Source: JAAZGD01 sp964383845
GTDB lineage: Bacteria > Bacillota > Clostridia > Peptostreptococcales > Anaerovoracaceae
Assembly (NCBI GenBank): GCA_964383845.1
Contig: CAYLIF010000001.1
Span: 100,940-164,939 of the forward strand
Direction: 5' to 3'
Length of the DNA stretch: 64,000 nucleotides
In this document: positions 7,404 to 16,052 of the stretch, piece after piece
How the letters are laid out: each line of letters starts with the position of its first letter
Position numbering within the stretch: the first letter of the stretch is position 1
Made by a program: the position numbers and the translations under genes
The notes under the pieces: model-generated
The model's input: only the letters and a program-made list of their open reading frames with translations
The model's database searches: none
Told to the model about the DNA's origin: nothing

Positions 7404-8780
7404 ATGAAACAAACAGACTTATTAGTTGTAGGAGGTAGTGCAGGTGGCATTTTAAGCGCAACTACTGCAAGAAAATCTTATGGTGCCGATATCGATATTA
7501 CTCTTATTAGGAGCACAGATAGAGTTATGGTTCCATGTGGTATTCCATATATTTATGGTACCCTGCATTGTACATCAAAAAATGTAATTCCAGATGCAGG
7601 CTTAGAAGATGCCAATATTAATTTGGTGGTAGACAAAGTGACCTCAATTGACCGAGAGGCTAAGACGGCAACAACAGAAAGTGGAGAAGTGTTTCAATAT
7701 AAAAAGTTGATTCTTGCAACAGGATCACTGCCTATCATTCCTACATTTATTCCAGGGCATGACCTTGAGAATGTTGTCACTGTTTTAAAAGATCAGTATT
7801 ATCTAGATGCTTTGCTTGAAAAAGTACAGGCAGCGAAAAATGTGGCAGTTATAGGTGGAGGCTTTATTGGTGTTGAGTTCGCAGAACAAATTAGTTTGTT
7901 AGGTAAGAATGTTACTCTAGTTGAATTGGCAGATGCGTGTCTGTGGCAGGCATTTGATAAGCAGTACACAGATGAAATTGAAAATGCATTAAGAGAAAAC
8001 GGAGTTAAGCTTCTTACTAAAACCAAGGTTACAAAAATCAATGGAGATAAAAAGGTTGAGTCTATTGATTTAGATAATGGAGAGAAAGTAGACGCTGACC
8101 TTGTTATTCTTGCACTTGGTGTAAAGCCAAACGCTGTTCTAGCAGAAAGCGCAGGTATTGAACTAAATATAAAAGGCGCCATCCCAGTAGACCAATACAC
8201 AAGAACTAGTGATCCTAGTATATTCGCTGTTGGCGATTGTGCCGAAAAAAATTGCTTTTTTACAGGTAAAGATGTTCCAGTGCTTTTGGCATCATCTGCT
8301 GCTATGGAAGCTAAAATTGCAGGATGCAATGCCTTCCATTTAAGGCTTGTACGTGCAAACAAAGGAACTATCAGTGCTTTCTCCACAAAAGTTTTTGGTA
8401 GAACTTATGCCGCCGCAGGTCTTACACAGGCAAGAGCAGAGCAGGAAGGATTTAGTTTAATGGTAGGTGAATTTACTACAATGAGCTGTCATCCGGGCTC
8501 CTTACCAGGAGCTGAAAAAGTTAATATCAAGTTAATGTTTTCTAAGTGCTCTGGAATTATTTTGGGTGCCCAGATTTCTGGTGGAGACTCCGTTGGAGAG
8601 ATGATAAACATACTTAGCTTGGCTATTCAAAAAGGGATCACTGCCACAGAGTTAAATACTCTACAAGTAGCTACTCATCCCTTGATATCCGCTTCTCCAA
8701 TTGCCTACCCAATCAACGCAGCAGCTATGAATGCATTGGCAACAAACTGTACACATCTTAATGCTGATTTGGTAATTTAG
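7404..8780 (+). CDS. CoA-disulfide reductase / NADH oxidase family flavoprotein
   Basis: A 458-residue FAD- and NAD(P)H-dependent oxidoreductase of the single-cysteine class. It shows the N-terminal FAD fold ('LLVVGGSAGG'), the active-site cysteine at about residue 45 in 'VPCGIPYIYG', the NAD(P)-binding fold ('VAVIGGGFIGVEFAEQ') and the second FAD motif ('IFAVGDCAE'). Related enzymes reduce CoA disulfide, CoA persulfide or polysulfide, or oxygen, via this cysteine. No C-terminal rhodanese domain is fused. It has a perfect AGGAGG site and follows an ArsR regulator, suggesting induction by oxidative or reactive sulfur stress. The exact substrate cannot be told from sequence. Confidence 0.82.
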   Translation: MKQTDLLVVGGSAGGILSATTARKSYGADIDITLIRSTDRVMVPCGIPYIYGTLHCTSKNVIPDAGLEDANINLVVDKVTSIDREAKTATTESGEVFQYKKLILATGSLPIIPTFIPGHDLENVVTVLKDQYYLDALLEKVQAAKNVAVIGGGFIGVEFAEQISLLGKNVTLVELADACLWQAFDKQYTDEIENALRENGVKLLTKTKVTKINGDKKVESIDLDNGEKVDADLVILALGVKPNAVLAESAGIELNIKGAIPVDQYTRTSDPSIFAVGDCAEKNCFFTGKDVPVLLASSAAMEAKIAGCNAFHLRLVRANKGTISAFSTKVFGRTYAAAGLTQARAEQEGFSLMVGEFTTMSCHPGSLPGAEKVNIKLMFSKCSGIILGAQISGGDSVGEMINILSLAIQKGITATELNTLQVATHPLISASPIAYPINAAAMNALATNCTHLNADLVI

Positions 8781-8811
8781 AATTAAAAATATAGCAACTG
8801 AGAATTAATAA

Positions 8812-8842
8812 AAAGCCCCTGAAATACTGGTTCAGGGGTTTA
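8812..8842 (+). terminator. Intrinsic terminator after the flavoprotein gene
   Basis: An 8-bp GC-rich stem CCCCTGAA / TTCAGGGG (8816-8823 and 8831-8838) is flanked by A and T tracts. Confidence 0.75.
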
Positions 8843-8882
8843 AATTATACTGTTTTAGGATGGGCCCAACTTTCCATAGGTC

Positions 8883-8911
8883 TTGACAAGTTGGCTTATT
8901 ATTGATAAATT
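8883..8911 (+). promoter_or_regulatory. Promoter of tRNA-Pro
   Basis: A consensus TTGACA (8883-8888) is followed after 17 bases by TAAATT (8906-8911). It lies 29 bases before the mature tRNA 5' end. Confidence 0.5.
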
Positions 8912-8939
8912 AGTAAAGCATGAATAAGCAGTAAACAAC

Positions 8940-9016
8940 GGGGTGTGGCGCAGTTTGGCTAGCGTGCTTGACTGGGGGTCAAGAGGCCGCAGGTTCGAGT
9001 CCTGTCACTCCGACCA
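8940..9016 (+). tRNA. tRNA-Pro(GGG)
   Basis: A full cloverleaf: acceptor CGGGGTG / CACTCCG with one G-U pair, anticodon stem CTTGA / TCAAG, anticodon GGG at 8974-8976, T arm with GTTCGAGTC, and an encoded CCA. It has its own promoter and terminator. Confidence 0.93.
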
Positions 9017-9021
9017 AGATT

Positions 9022-9070
9022 CCACTTTGTCCGCGATGCGAATTTCGTATCATGAACAGAGTGGTTTTTT
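9022..9070 (+). terminator. Intrinsic terminator after tRNA-Pro
   Basis: A 9-bp outer stem CCACTTTGT / ACAGAGTGG (9022-9030 and 9056-9064, one G-U) encloses an inner 6-bp stem GATGCG / CGTATC and is followed by six T. Confidence 0.75.
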
Positions 9071-9079
9071 ATTGTGATT

Positions 9080-9742
9080 TTATAGAAGCTGGGTACCATT
9101 AATAAACAACTCAAATGAAAGGTCCAGATAAAAAGCAGCATTTCTGCACATCTTCATTCGAAGAAGAAATATTTCAAAATAATCAATAATGGGGCATATG
9201 GATGTATCAATTTCGATAAGAAGCAAAGCCTTCTTATTTTCTATAACTAATCTAGAGGATGTTGCTGAATAGTTAACCCGATCATGGATATCAAAATTCA
9301 CTAAGTCCTTATTTGTGACACGGCTTCTATGAACATCAGCCTTATCTGCAAGGATTAATGCCGCTGCAATCTTATTGACTGGATGGCCTTCCTCCTCATC
9401 GTGATTTGCTATTGCCACCATAATAGTGGCTGCGTCTTGGTAACACATACCCATTCTTAATAACATGTTGTAGGCCAGGATTGAACCAGACATGGCGTGT
9501 TGACTTCTGTTAACGGCGTTTCCAATGTCATGAAGATAACCAGCGATTCTTCCCAGCTCTATTGTATGCTTGTCACAACTAATTTGTTCGAGAATTTCTC
9601 CTACTTTGTTTGAAACCAGGCGAGAGTGACGAAATGAATGCTCTGTATAGCCTAGAGAAGTCATTTGTAGGGCAGAGGTCTGAAGAAGTATTTTCACTTC
9701 TTCGCTCTTTTGTACATCTACGATAGTAATGGCTACAGACAT
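9080..9742 (-). CDS. HD-domain phosphohydrolase-like protein
   Basis: A 220-residue protein with an HD metal-binding domain: a histidine in 'HSRLVSNKVGEIL', the HD pair in 'GYLHDIGN', then 'AIANHDEEEGHP' and 'ALILADKADVHRSRV'. The helical core resembles small bacterial HD hydrolases acting on nucleotides or phosphate monoesters. The C-terminal third ('LLLIEIDTSICPIIDYFEIFLLRMKMC') is not a domain I recognise. It has a GAAGGAG site and starts 31 bases after the nitronate monooxygenase-like gene, so the two probably form an operon. Substrate unknown. Confidence 0.75.
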   Translation of the reverse strand: MSVAITIVDVQKSEEVKILLQTSALQMTSLGYTEHSFRHSRLVSNKVGEILEQISCDKHTIELGRIAGYLHDIGNAVNRSQHAMSGSILAYNMLLRMGMCYQDAATIMVAIANHDEEEGHPVNKIAAALILADKADVHRSRVTNKDLVNFDIHDRVNYSATSSRLVIENKKALLLIEIDTSICPIIDYFEIFLLRMKMCRNAAFYLDLSFELFINGTQLL

Positions 9743-9773
9743 ATTTACTCCTTCAGTTCAAATTTGTTTTCGT

Positions 9774-10853
9774 TTACGAATCCAGAGCCAACTCTGTATC
9801 ATGAACAAGTTCTTTAATTAGCTCTTTAACAGGAACTATCTTATCGATTCTATAAACATTGGAACCCGCGAAAACCAGGCCCTCGTCAACATTACCGGTT
9901 ACTGCATTTATTAAAGCAGTGGATATGCAATATGGTGAAACCTTAGGGTCACAGGTTTGTAGACAGTCAATACATGATGATATTTTCTTGGGCTGTTCAG
10001 ATACTTCTTTTAAGAACTTGTTATTTATGGCTCTTCCTGGCATGCCAACAGGGCTTTTCATAATAACTATATCATCCTTTTTGGCAGCCACATATTCTTC
10101 TTTAAACTTCATATCTGCATCACATTCATCAGTAGCCACAAAACGTGTTGCCATCTGTACACCGTTAGCACCTTCTTTTAAACATTTAGCAATGTCCTCA
10201 CCGCTGTAAATACCACCAGCTGCTATAACTGGAATATCTACATTAAACTTTTCTTTAAAAGGTTTTATTACCTCTATTACTTCTTTAACTATATCCATAA
10301 CGGGGATTCTGTCCGTAGAAGTCAGTAATTCTTCTGTGAAACCAAGATGGCCACCTGCTTCAGGACCTTCAACTACTATCATATCTGCAGTTCTACCATA
10401 ATTTTTCTCCCAGTACCGAAGAATGACTCTTGCAGCCTTACCAGAAGAAACGATTGGGGCTATTCGGGTCTTAAAGCCCTTTACATATTCAGGAAGCTTT
10501 GTGGGAAGTCCTGCACCTGAGATAATCAAGTCGATACCGCCCTGTGCAGCAGCACGAGCAAGCTCATCGTAATGGTTCATGGCAACCATCAAATTAATTC
10601 CTATTATTCCCTTTGGGGACAACTCTCTTACTTTAAGTAATTGTTTTTTTAAAGCACGTAAATCAGCCTTCAACTTATCACGGCTGAAGTCAAGTTCCTC
10701 ATATCCCAGGTTTACCCCTGCAAGTACCCCTACACCGCCTTCATTTGCAACAGCTGCTGCAAGACAGGGACCAGATACTCCGATTCCCATTGCACCTTGT
10801 ACAATTGGAATCTCTGCTATTAAACCATTGATATCGAGTTTGGGAATTTTCAT
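9774..10853 (-). CDS. Nitronate monooxygenase / FabK-like FMN protein
   Basis: A 359-residue TIM-barrel flavoprotein of the 2-nitropropane dioxygenase family. Visible signatures are the N-terminal 'PIVQGAMGIGVSG', the phosphate-binding 'VEGPEAGGHLG', 'IPVIAAGGIYSGEDIAKCL' and 'GANGVQMATRFVATDEC'. A C-terminal extension carries several cysteines ('SCIDCLQTCDPKVSPYC'), common in clostridial members of the family. These proteins oxidise nitronates or, in the FabK branch, reduce enoyl-ACP; no fatty acid synthesis genes lie nearby, so the generic assignment is safer. First gene of a two-gene reverse-strand operon with the HD protein. Confidence 0.85.
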   Translation of the reverse strand: MKIPKLDINGLIAEIPIVQGAMGIGVSGPCLAAAVANEGGVGVLAGVNLGYEELDFSRDKLKADLRALKKQLLKVRELSPKGIIGINLMVAMNHYDELARAAAQGGIDLIISGAGLPTKLPEYVKGFKTRIAPIVSSGKAARVILRYWEKNYGRTADMIVVEGPEAGGHLGFTEELLTSTDRIPVMDIVKEVIEVIKPFKEKFNVDIPVIAAGGIYSGEDIAKCLKEGANGVQMATRFVATDECDADMKFKEEYVAAKKDDIVIMKSPVGMPGRAINNKFLKEVSEQPKKISSCIDCLQTCDPKVSPYCISTALINAVTGNVDEGLVFAGSNVYRIDKIVPVKELIKELVHDTELALDS

Positions 10854-10985
10854 ATTTCTACCCCTTTATATAGTAATACTTAACAAAACATCTTCTGAAA
10901 AAAATATACTACCACAAATCTCTATATTTATCCACAAATAATGTAAGTGCAACTAATACTAATACATCCAATCAGCACAAATAGG

Positions 10986-11450
10986 TCATGTTGAAAGATC
11001 TTTGATTGCTTTCTTAATTCTAGAGATGGTTGATTTCTTTCCCATTTCTTTATTCCTAATTATTTCCGAAAGATAGTCCCAAAAGCCTTTAGTCAAATCA
11101 TTATTCTCTATATAAAGGCACAGAAAAGGAGATTTGTTTTTCAGCAAGAATAAACCCGATTCTTCCTTTGCGCATACTGAATAGCCCAAATCATTTGTTA
11201 GACTTTCTACATAAACATTATAGTTCTCGTAATCTTCTAACAGATGGATAATATTCCTTAGATGCGCTATATACTCTTCTATAGTGTAGCTTATAAAATT
11301 TTCTTTTAAGCCACTTGAAAGATCAAGTGTTACAAGGTCTTGGTTGAAGTCTTCTTTTTGTGGGATTGAAAATATTTCTGTCACTGAATAGTCTACCAAG
11401 TGGGCCCGTAATTTATCGGCTCTATATTTATATAAGGAAAGACTTTTCAT
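10986..11450 (-). pseudogene. Probable 5'-truncated regulator-like gene
   Basis: A 154-residue frame with no function I can assign firmly. The pattern 'YIAHLRNIIHLLEDYENYNVYV', then 'GLFLLKNKSPFLCLYIENNDLTKGFWDYL', recalls the C-terminal sensor part of some clostridial helix-turn-helix regulators. No DNA-binding domain precedes it. The ATG at 11448-11450 has no convincing ribosome binding site, and only six codons upstream are open before a TGA. The start codon sits three bases from the divergent SLH gene, itself lacking a 5' end, so a promoter region is missing for both. I read it as the remnant of a longer gene; a real short protein is the alternative. Confidence 0.5.
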
Positions 11451-11453
11451 GAT

Positions 11454-13862
11454 ATGCCTGATGACTGGTCAACAGTGGCGCTCACTAAGGCTGTGGATAA
11501 TGGACTGCTTAATGGTTATAAAATAAATGGTAAGACTTATATCCAAGGGCAAAACCCCATGACAAGAGCTGAAATGGCTGCTGTTATATCTAGGACCTTT
11601 GGAGCCAACGTAAAAGCAGATTTGTCTGGAGCTGTAGATATTGTAGCAGAAGAATGGTATGCCAATGAAATGGCCAAGGCTGTAAAAATGAAGGCTTTTT
11701 CAATGGATACTAAAATTCGTCCAAATGATAATATTACAAGGGAAGAAGCATTTGTTGTTTTGGCGAGAGTTTTTAAGATTGAAGGCTCTGATGATAACAA
11801 TTTGACTCTAAATATTTTCTCCGACGAAAACCAAATAAGTGGTTGGGCGAAAAGAGAACTTAAAGGCATGGTAGAAGCGGGATACATCAAAGGCTCCCAC
11901 GGAAAACTCTTTCCTTTAGCAGCAATATCCAGGGCTGAATTCGCCGTTGTAATGGATAATTTAGTTAAGCAATATATAACCGAACCTGGAATCATAACTG
12001 AAGTTGTTTCTTCGGGGAATGTTTTGGTTAGATCCCCAGGGGTAACATTAAAAAACCTAACGGTTAAAGGAGACTTGATAATTGCCGATGGTGTTGGAGA
12101 AGATGAAGCTATTCTTGAAGGAGTAAAAGTTAAGGGTAAAACTATTGTTCGCGGTGGGGGAGTTAATTCCCTTATTATTCGAGGCGATACAAATATAGGG
12201 AAAGTAATACTATCAAAAACAACAGGAGATTTAAGAGTCATTGTTGAAGGTGATACAGATATAAAGACTTTATATGTAGATGACGGATCTCAAGATGTAA
12301 TCCTACAGGGTATTGTTGGATTTATGGAGATAGCAGGAGATAATATAACAGTACGAGCAGAGCTTTCAATGAAAGATAGGGTATTAATTACAGGTAACAA
12401 CTCATTCGTAATATTTGAAGATGTTATAATTGGAGATACTTTGCTACCTGCCAGTGGGGGGCGAAATCCTGGAGGTGGCAGAAACCCAGCTCCAATACCA
12501 GTTTCTGTAAGTTGCATCAGCCTTAACCCGACAGAGATGATTTTGACAGCAGGTGGAATCAAGAAAATTGCGGTAACAATTAACCCATCAAATGCGACAA
12601 ATCAAAACATTGTTTGGTCATCTGGAGATATAAGTGTAGCTACTGTAGATCAAGATGGATTGGTAACGGGAGTTACAATCGGGGCAACCACAATTAATGT
12701 GACTTCTGCCGATAATAGCTCAATACTTGGGACCAGCAGAATTACTGTGGGCTATTACGTAGAAAATGTAGAACAATTGAAAAGTGCAATTGAAAATGCT
12801 GTAAATGGAGATGCAATTATACTTGCGGCCGGAGAATATCAACTTACAGAGACTTTAGAAATTACCAAGAGCATTCAGATTATAGGACCACAAGCTAATG
12901 TGGCCCCTAGGGGTAGTGAGCCAGCGTCGCGAACGGTTGACAATAATGAGGCCATACTAACTGGAGATAAAGGGGATACATCTGACCCTATTTCCAAAAA
13001 GGTCGCGATAGATGCAAATTGGTTAGATTCAATTTTTAAAATTAAAGCCAACAATGTTGTCATAAATGGATTAACCGTAGAAAGAACAAAGAATTCTCTC
13101 ATTTCTGCGACAACCACTGATAACCTTACTGGTCTTCAAATCATTAACAATATAGTAAGGCAAGGTAGAGGAAATGAGGGTATAAAAGTTCAAAAGGCTA
13201 TTAACCCCTTGATCGAGAATAATTACATTAAAGATATAAGATTTGGTGGAGATGCAATTGAAGTAATTGAAGGAACAGGATTTAGAATTATTAACAACGA
13301 AATCGATGGATGTGATTCTGAGAATGGAACTATACGAGTAAAAAACAAGATAGGTGGGGAAGCTGGAATTGTTCAGAACAACCTAATTAAAAATACTCGA
13401 GGTCATTTTGCCATAACGGCGTATGAAGGAAATGGCAATATAACTATAGATAATAACATAATCAAGAGTGCAGATACTGGCGGCATATTCATTTATAAAA
13501 ACCAAAGTGTTTCTGAAGATAATTTGACAATTATTGATATAACCAATAACACTATAGACAACTATGGAACTTCGCCTGCTAGTGTTTCAGTAATAGATTC
13601 TAAAAAAAATTATCTTATCGAGGCGGCATCTGCTATTTCGGTAAGCTTTAACCTTAATCCAGGCATTCAGCCTAAGGTCACTATTAGGGGCAATACCACT
13701 ACAAATGGTGCTTCGGGAATTCCTGTATTAGCATTTGGTGGAGGAACTCCTGATGATGGCGCCAAGCCAACTGATTTGTCAAATATTACTGTTTCTGGAA
13801 ATAATTTTGACACAGCCTTAATAAAAAACATAAAGATTACGGGAACTGCTATATCTATTTAA
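11454..13862 (+). CDS. SLH-domain surface protein with Ig-like and beta-helix domains, 5'-truncated
   Basis: About 802 residues remain of a cell-surface protein. In order: three S-layer homology repeats (about residues 1-50, 60-105 and 120-170; e.g. 'MPDDWSTVALTKAVDNG', 'MTRAEMAAVI'), which anchor proteins to the wall; a beta-rich repeat region (about 180-325); a Gly/Pro linker ('GGRNPGGGRNPAP'); a Big2-type Ig domain (about 345-430); and a right-handed parallel beta-helix of the pectin-lyase fold (about 440-800). There is no signal peptide and no ribosome binding site, and the first SLH motif already begins upstream of the ATG (in-frame 'FHD' before 'MPDDW'), then hits a stop. The gene has therefore lost its 5' end, or the sequence is misjoined here. 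Confidence 0.75.
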   Translation: MPDDWSTVALTKAVDNGLLNGYKINGKTYIQGQNPMTRAEMAAVISRTFGANVKADLSGAVDIVAEEWYANEMAKAVKMKAFSMDTKIRPNDNITREEAFVVLARVFKIEGSDDNNLTLNIFSDENQISGWAKRELKGMVEAGYIKGSHGKLFPLAAISRAEFAVVMDNLVKQYITEPGIITEVVSSGNVLVRSPGVTLKNLTVKGDLIIADGVGEDEAILEGVKVKGKTIVRGGGVNSLIIRGDTNIGKVILSKTTGDLRVIVEGDTDIKTLYVDDGSQDVILQGIVGFMEIAGDNITVRAELSMKDRVLITGNNSFVIFEDVIIGDTLLPASGGRNPGGGRNPAPIPVSVSCISLNPTEMILTAGGIKKIAVTINPSNATNQNIVWSSGDISVATVDQDGLVTGVTIGATTINVTSADNSSILGTSRITVGYYVENVEQLKSAIENAVNGDAIILAAGEYQLTETLEITKSIQIIGPQANVAPRGSEPASRTVDNNEAILTGDKGDTSDPISKKVAIDANWLDSIFKIKANNVVINGLTVERTKNSLISATTTDNLTGLQIINNIVRQGRGNEGIKVQKAINPLIENNYIKDIRFGGDAIEVIEGTGFRIINNEIDGCDSENGTIRVKNKIGGEAGIVQNNLIKNTRGHFAITAYEGNGNITIDNNIIKSADTGGIFIYKNQSVSEDNLTIIDITNNTIDNYGTSPASVSVIDSKKNYLIEAASAISVSFNLNPGIQPKVTIRGNTTTNGASGIPVLAFGGGTPDDGAKPTDLSNITVSGNNFDTALIKNIKITGTAISI

Positions 13863-14015
13863 TACAAAGCCAATTGTACGATATAAACATCAAAAACAAC
13901 CCCGCATGCAAAGCTAAAGCTCTGCTGAGGGGATTTGTAACTGGGTAATTAGGAAGGACGTAAAGCTAGAAGTTTAGCTTCAAAGAATGAAGAAGGGTAT
14001 GTGTTCAAGTGTAAC
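13863..14015 (+). other. Non-coding stretch after the SLH gene with repeated GCAAAGCTA-like segments
   Basis: No reading frame is convincing. Two similar segments, GCAAAGCTAAAGCTCTGCTG (13908-13927) and GTAAAGCTAGAAGTTTAGCTTC (from 13961), can form local hairpins (AGCT/AGCT and GAAG/CTTC types). They slightly recall the GCAAAGC core of class I cyclic di-GMP riboswitches, but the rest of that consensus is absent. No function is assigned. Confidence 0.2.
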
Positions 14016-14048
14016 AAAGGGAGGCTTTCACAAGAAACGCCTCCCTTT
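14016..14048 (+). terminator. Intrinsic terminator upstream of mscS
   Basis: A stem AAAGGGAGGC / GCCTCCCTTT (14016-14025 and 14039-14048) has a 13-nt loop. The T run is only three bases. Confidence 0.6.
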
Positions 14049-14055
14049 GGCTTCC

Positions 14056-14084
14056 TTGAAAACCTGGCTTTTTTCCTGTATAAT
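14056..14084 (+). promoter_or_regulatory. Promoter of the MscS-family gene
   Basis: TTGAAA (14056-14061) and TATAAT (14079-14084) have a 17-base spacer, immediately after the terminator hairpin. Confidence 0.6.
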
Positions 14085-14122
14085 TAAAAAAAGTTTATAT
14101 TTGCACAAAGGAGGTTATTCTT

Positions 14123-15373
14123 TTGTTAGATAAAATTCTTGAATTTTACTGGAATATTGGAGTTGTTAAATACGTTGAGAGCTTAAGTTACTTCACCTTA
14201 TTTGTTGGTGTTCTACTTGGGGCGATAATAATAAGAACTGTGGTTAAGATCATACTTGTTAAAGTTGTATCTAAAACTGCAAAAAGAACAAGGACCCAAT
14301 GGGATAATATATTACTGAAAAATAAATTTTTTCATAGAATTTCGAATTTAGCGATACCCATAATTCTTTCTATGTTTACAAAAACATTTCTACCCGTCAT
14401 AGATATTTGGGCTCGAATAGTAGGATTGCTGGTGGTTATATTTGTAGTATTCACAATAACAGCAGCCATAAATTCAATAGAGGAAATATACAGAGGGTAT
14501 GAAATATCCAAGACAAGACCTATTAAGGGTGTTCTTCAAATAGCTAATATAGTTAACTTTATCATTGGAGGAGTGGTTTCCATCGCACTCTTGGTGGGAG
14601 AAAGCCCAGTGGTGTTGCTAGGCGGCATTGGAGCCATGACTGCTGTAACAAGTTTAATCTTCAAAGATGCTATTTTAGGTTTTGTAGCAGGTATACAGCT
14701 TACTGGAAACGATATGGTACGTATTGGTGACTGGATTGAGGTCCCTAACTATTCCGCTAACGGAATAGTTGTGGATATGTCACTAACAACAGTAAAAGTT
14801 GAAAACTTCGATAACACAATAACAACAGTTCCCGCCTATGCTATGATTACCAATGCATTTATTAATTGGCGTGGCATGGAAGATTCTGGTGGCCGTCGTA
14901 TTAAAAGAGCTGTATATATAAATGTTAGTGACGTTAGATTTTTAGGTGACGATGATTTGAATCGCTACGAAGAAATAGACTTGCTAAGTGAATACATAAA
15001 ATGCCGAAGAAAAGAAATAACTGAAGACAACCAAAAGAGAAATCAGGGGCCTAATTTAGAAATGAACACAAGAAGGTTAACTAATTTAGGAACTTTTCGA
15101 GTATATGTTGAAGAATACCTTAAACATCATCCTAGTATTCGTCAGGATACAACATTAATGGTAAGACAATTAAATACTGAAGGACAAGGCATTCCTTTAG
15201 AAATATATGTGTTTGCCAATACCACAGATTGGATGAAATATGAAGAGATTCAAGCTAATATGTTTGATCATCTTTATGCTATTGCCACAGAATTCGACTT
15301 AACATTGTTCCAAAAACCTTCAGGTAATGATGTTAGGAAGTTAGGTTTTGAGCAAGTGAAAAAAGACCGGTAA
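14123..15373 (+). CDS. MscS-family mechanosensitive ion channel
   Basis: A 416-residue membrane protein. Hydrophobic segments lie at about residues 20-45, 70-95, 100-120 and 135-160, followed by the pore helix and beta domain of the MscS family: 'GGIGAMTAVTSLIFKDAILGFVAGIQLTGNDMVRIGDWIEVP'-type sequence at about 165-210, with the conserved 'DMSLTTVKVENFDN'. A long cytoplasmic C-terminal region follows. Such channels open under membrane tension and release solutes on hypo-osmotic shock. The start is a TTG with AAAGGAGG eight bases upstream. The thioesterase gene follows after 82 bases. Confidence 0.88.
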   Translation: MLDKILEFYWNIGVVKYVESLSYFTLFVGVLLGAIIIRTVVKIILVKVVSKTAKRTRTQWDNILLKNKFFHRISNLAIPIILSMFTKTFLPVIDIWARIVGLLVVIFVVFTITAAINSIEEIYRGYEISKTRPIKGVLQIANIVNFIIGGVVSIALLVGESPVVLLGGIGAMTAVTSLIFKDAILGFVAGIQLTGNDMVRIGDWIEVPNYSANGIVVDMSLTTVKVENFDNTITTVPAYAMITNAFINWRGMEDSGGRRIKRAVYINVSDVRFLGDDDLNRYEEIDLLSEYIKCRRKEITEDNQKRNQGPNLEMNTRRLTNLGTFRVYVEEYLKHHPSIRQDTTLMVRQLNTEGQGIPLEIYVFANTTDWMKYEEIQANMFDHLYAIATEFDLTLFQKPSGNDVRKLGFEQVKKDR

Positions 15374-15455
15374 TTTTTGAGTTACAAGCTATTAGCTTAT
15401 GTGCTTACATTTATGGGTATAAAGTAGTTACAAATAAAATGGAGGAGGTAATGTC

Positions 15456-15860
15456 ATGATTCATTATGGAATTGAGACTGGACTTGAAATATCGGTGCAA
15501 CGCCAGACAGTTGGAGCTAAGGAAGCTATTACTGTAGATGATTTTGCTTTGGGTACCTTATTATCAACTGCTTCCATAGCAAATATGGTATCAGAGATTT
15601 CCATTGAGCTATTAGATTCAGCTCTACCAGAGGAGAACTTTACTGTGGGTAATAAGTTTTCAGTTACACACATAGAACCCGTTATAACTGGAGCCACAGT
15701 TACACTTAATATCAAGGTGATAGAGGTAGAAAACAATATTATACGCTTAGAATTTGTAGGCCGCGATAGTAAAGGTGTTTTTTGTGAGGGCACCCACCAG
15801 CGAATCATTATAGGGAAAAATAAGCTCTTTGATATTGCGTATGAAAGAGCAGAAGAATAA
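15456..15860 (+). CDS. Hotdog-fold thioesterase, FlK-like
   Basis: A 134-residue single hotdog-domain protein related to the fluoroacetyl-CoA thioesterase (FlK) group, a common small family in anaerobes. Positions matching FlK-type catalytic residues can be seen: Ser/Thr in 'LLSTASIAN', Glu in 'SEISIELLD', and His in 'SVTHIEPVITGATVT'. These enzymes hydrolyse short acyl-CoA esters; the natural substrate of most members is unknown. A GGAGGAGG site precedes the ATG. A strong terminator follows at 15901. Confidence 0.75.
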   Translation: MIHYGIETGLEISVQRQTVGAKEAITVDDFALGTLLSTASIANMVSEISIELLDSALPEENFTVGNKFSVTHIEPVITGATVTLNIKVIEVENNIIRLEFVGRDSKGVFCEGTHQRIIIGKNKLFDIAYERAEE

Positions 15861-15900
15861 AAAGTCTAACATCCATCTAAACACATATCAAGAATATTCA

Positions 15901-15944
15901 AAACAAAGTTGTAGTCGTAAGACTCCAACTTTGTTTAGTTTTTT
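15901..15944 (+). terminator. Intrinsic terminator after the thioesterase gene
   Basis: An 11-bp perfect stem AAACAAAGTTG / CAACTTTGTTT (15901-15911 and 15926-15936) is followed by a T-rich tract. Confidence 0.8.
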
Positions 15945-15977
15945 ACCTATCAAAGTGGTTTATAGCCGGAGAATTTA

Positions 15978-16006
15978 TTGTTTTAATCTCTCTAATGTTA
16001 TATGAT
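15978..16006 (+). promoter_or_regulatory. Promoter of ppdK
   Basis: TTGTTT (15978-15983) and TATGAT (16001-16006) have a 17-base spacer. An in-frame ATG at 16002 falls inside the -10 element, so it cannot be the translation start from this promoter. Confidence 0.5.
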
Positions 16007-16052
16007 TAAAGAACAATGTATACTGCATAACACAAGGGAGGAAAGACACAGA

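Noticed and set aside
7799..8386. 195-codon reverse-strand frame
   Set aside because: Lies wholly inside the flavoprotein gene, with no binding site and a Ser/Ala-rich antisense composition.
11537..12241. 234-codon reverse-strand frame
   Set aside because: Antisense shadow of the SLH and beta-repeat region; no family resemblance and no ribosome binding site.
13900..13990. Class I cyclic di-GMP riboswitch
   Set aside because: Only a GCAAAGC-like core is present; the GGCAAACC and GGTTGCC segments and required helices are missing.
16002..16052. Upstream ATG for ppdK
   Set aside because: The ATG lies inside the -10 box; AAGGGAGG and the family N-terminus support 16053.
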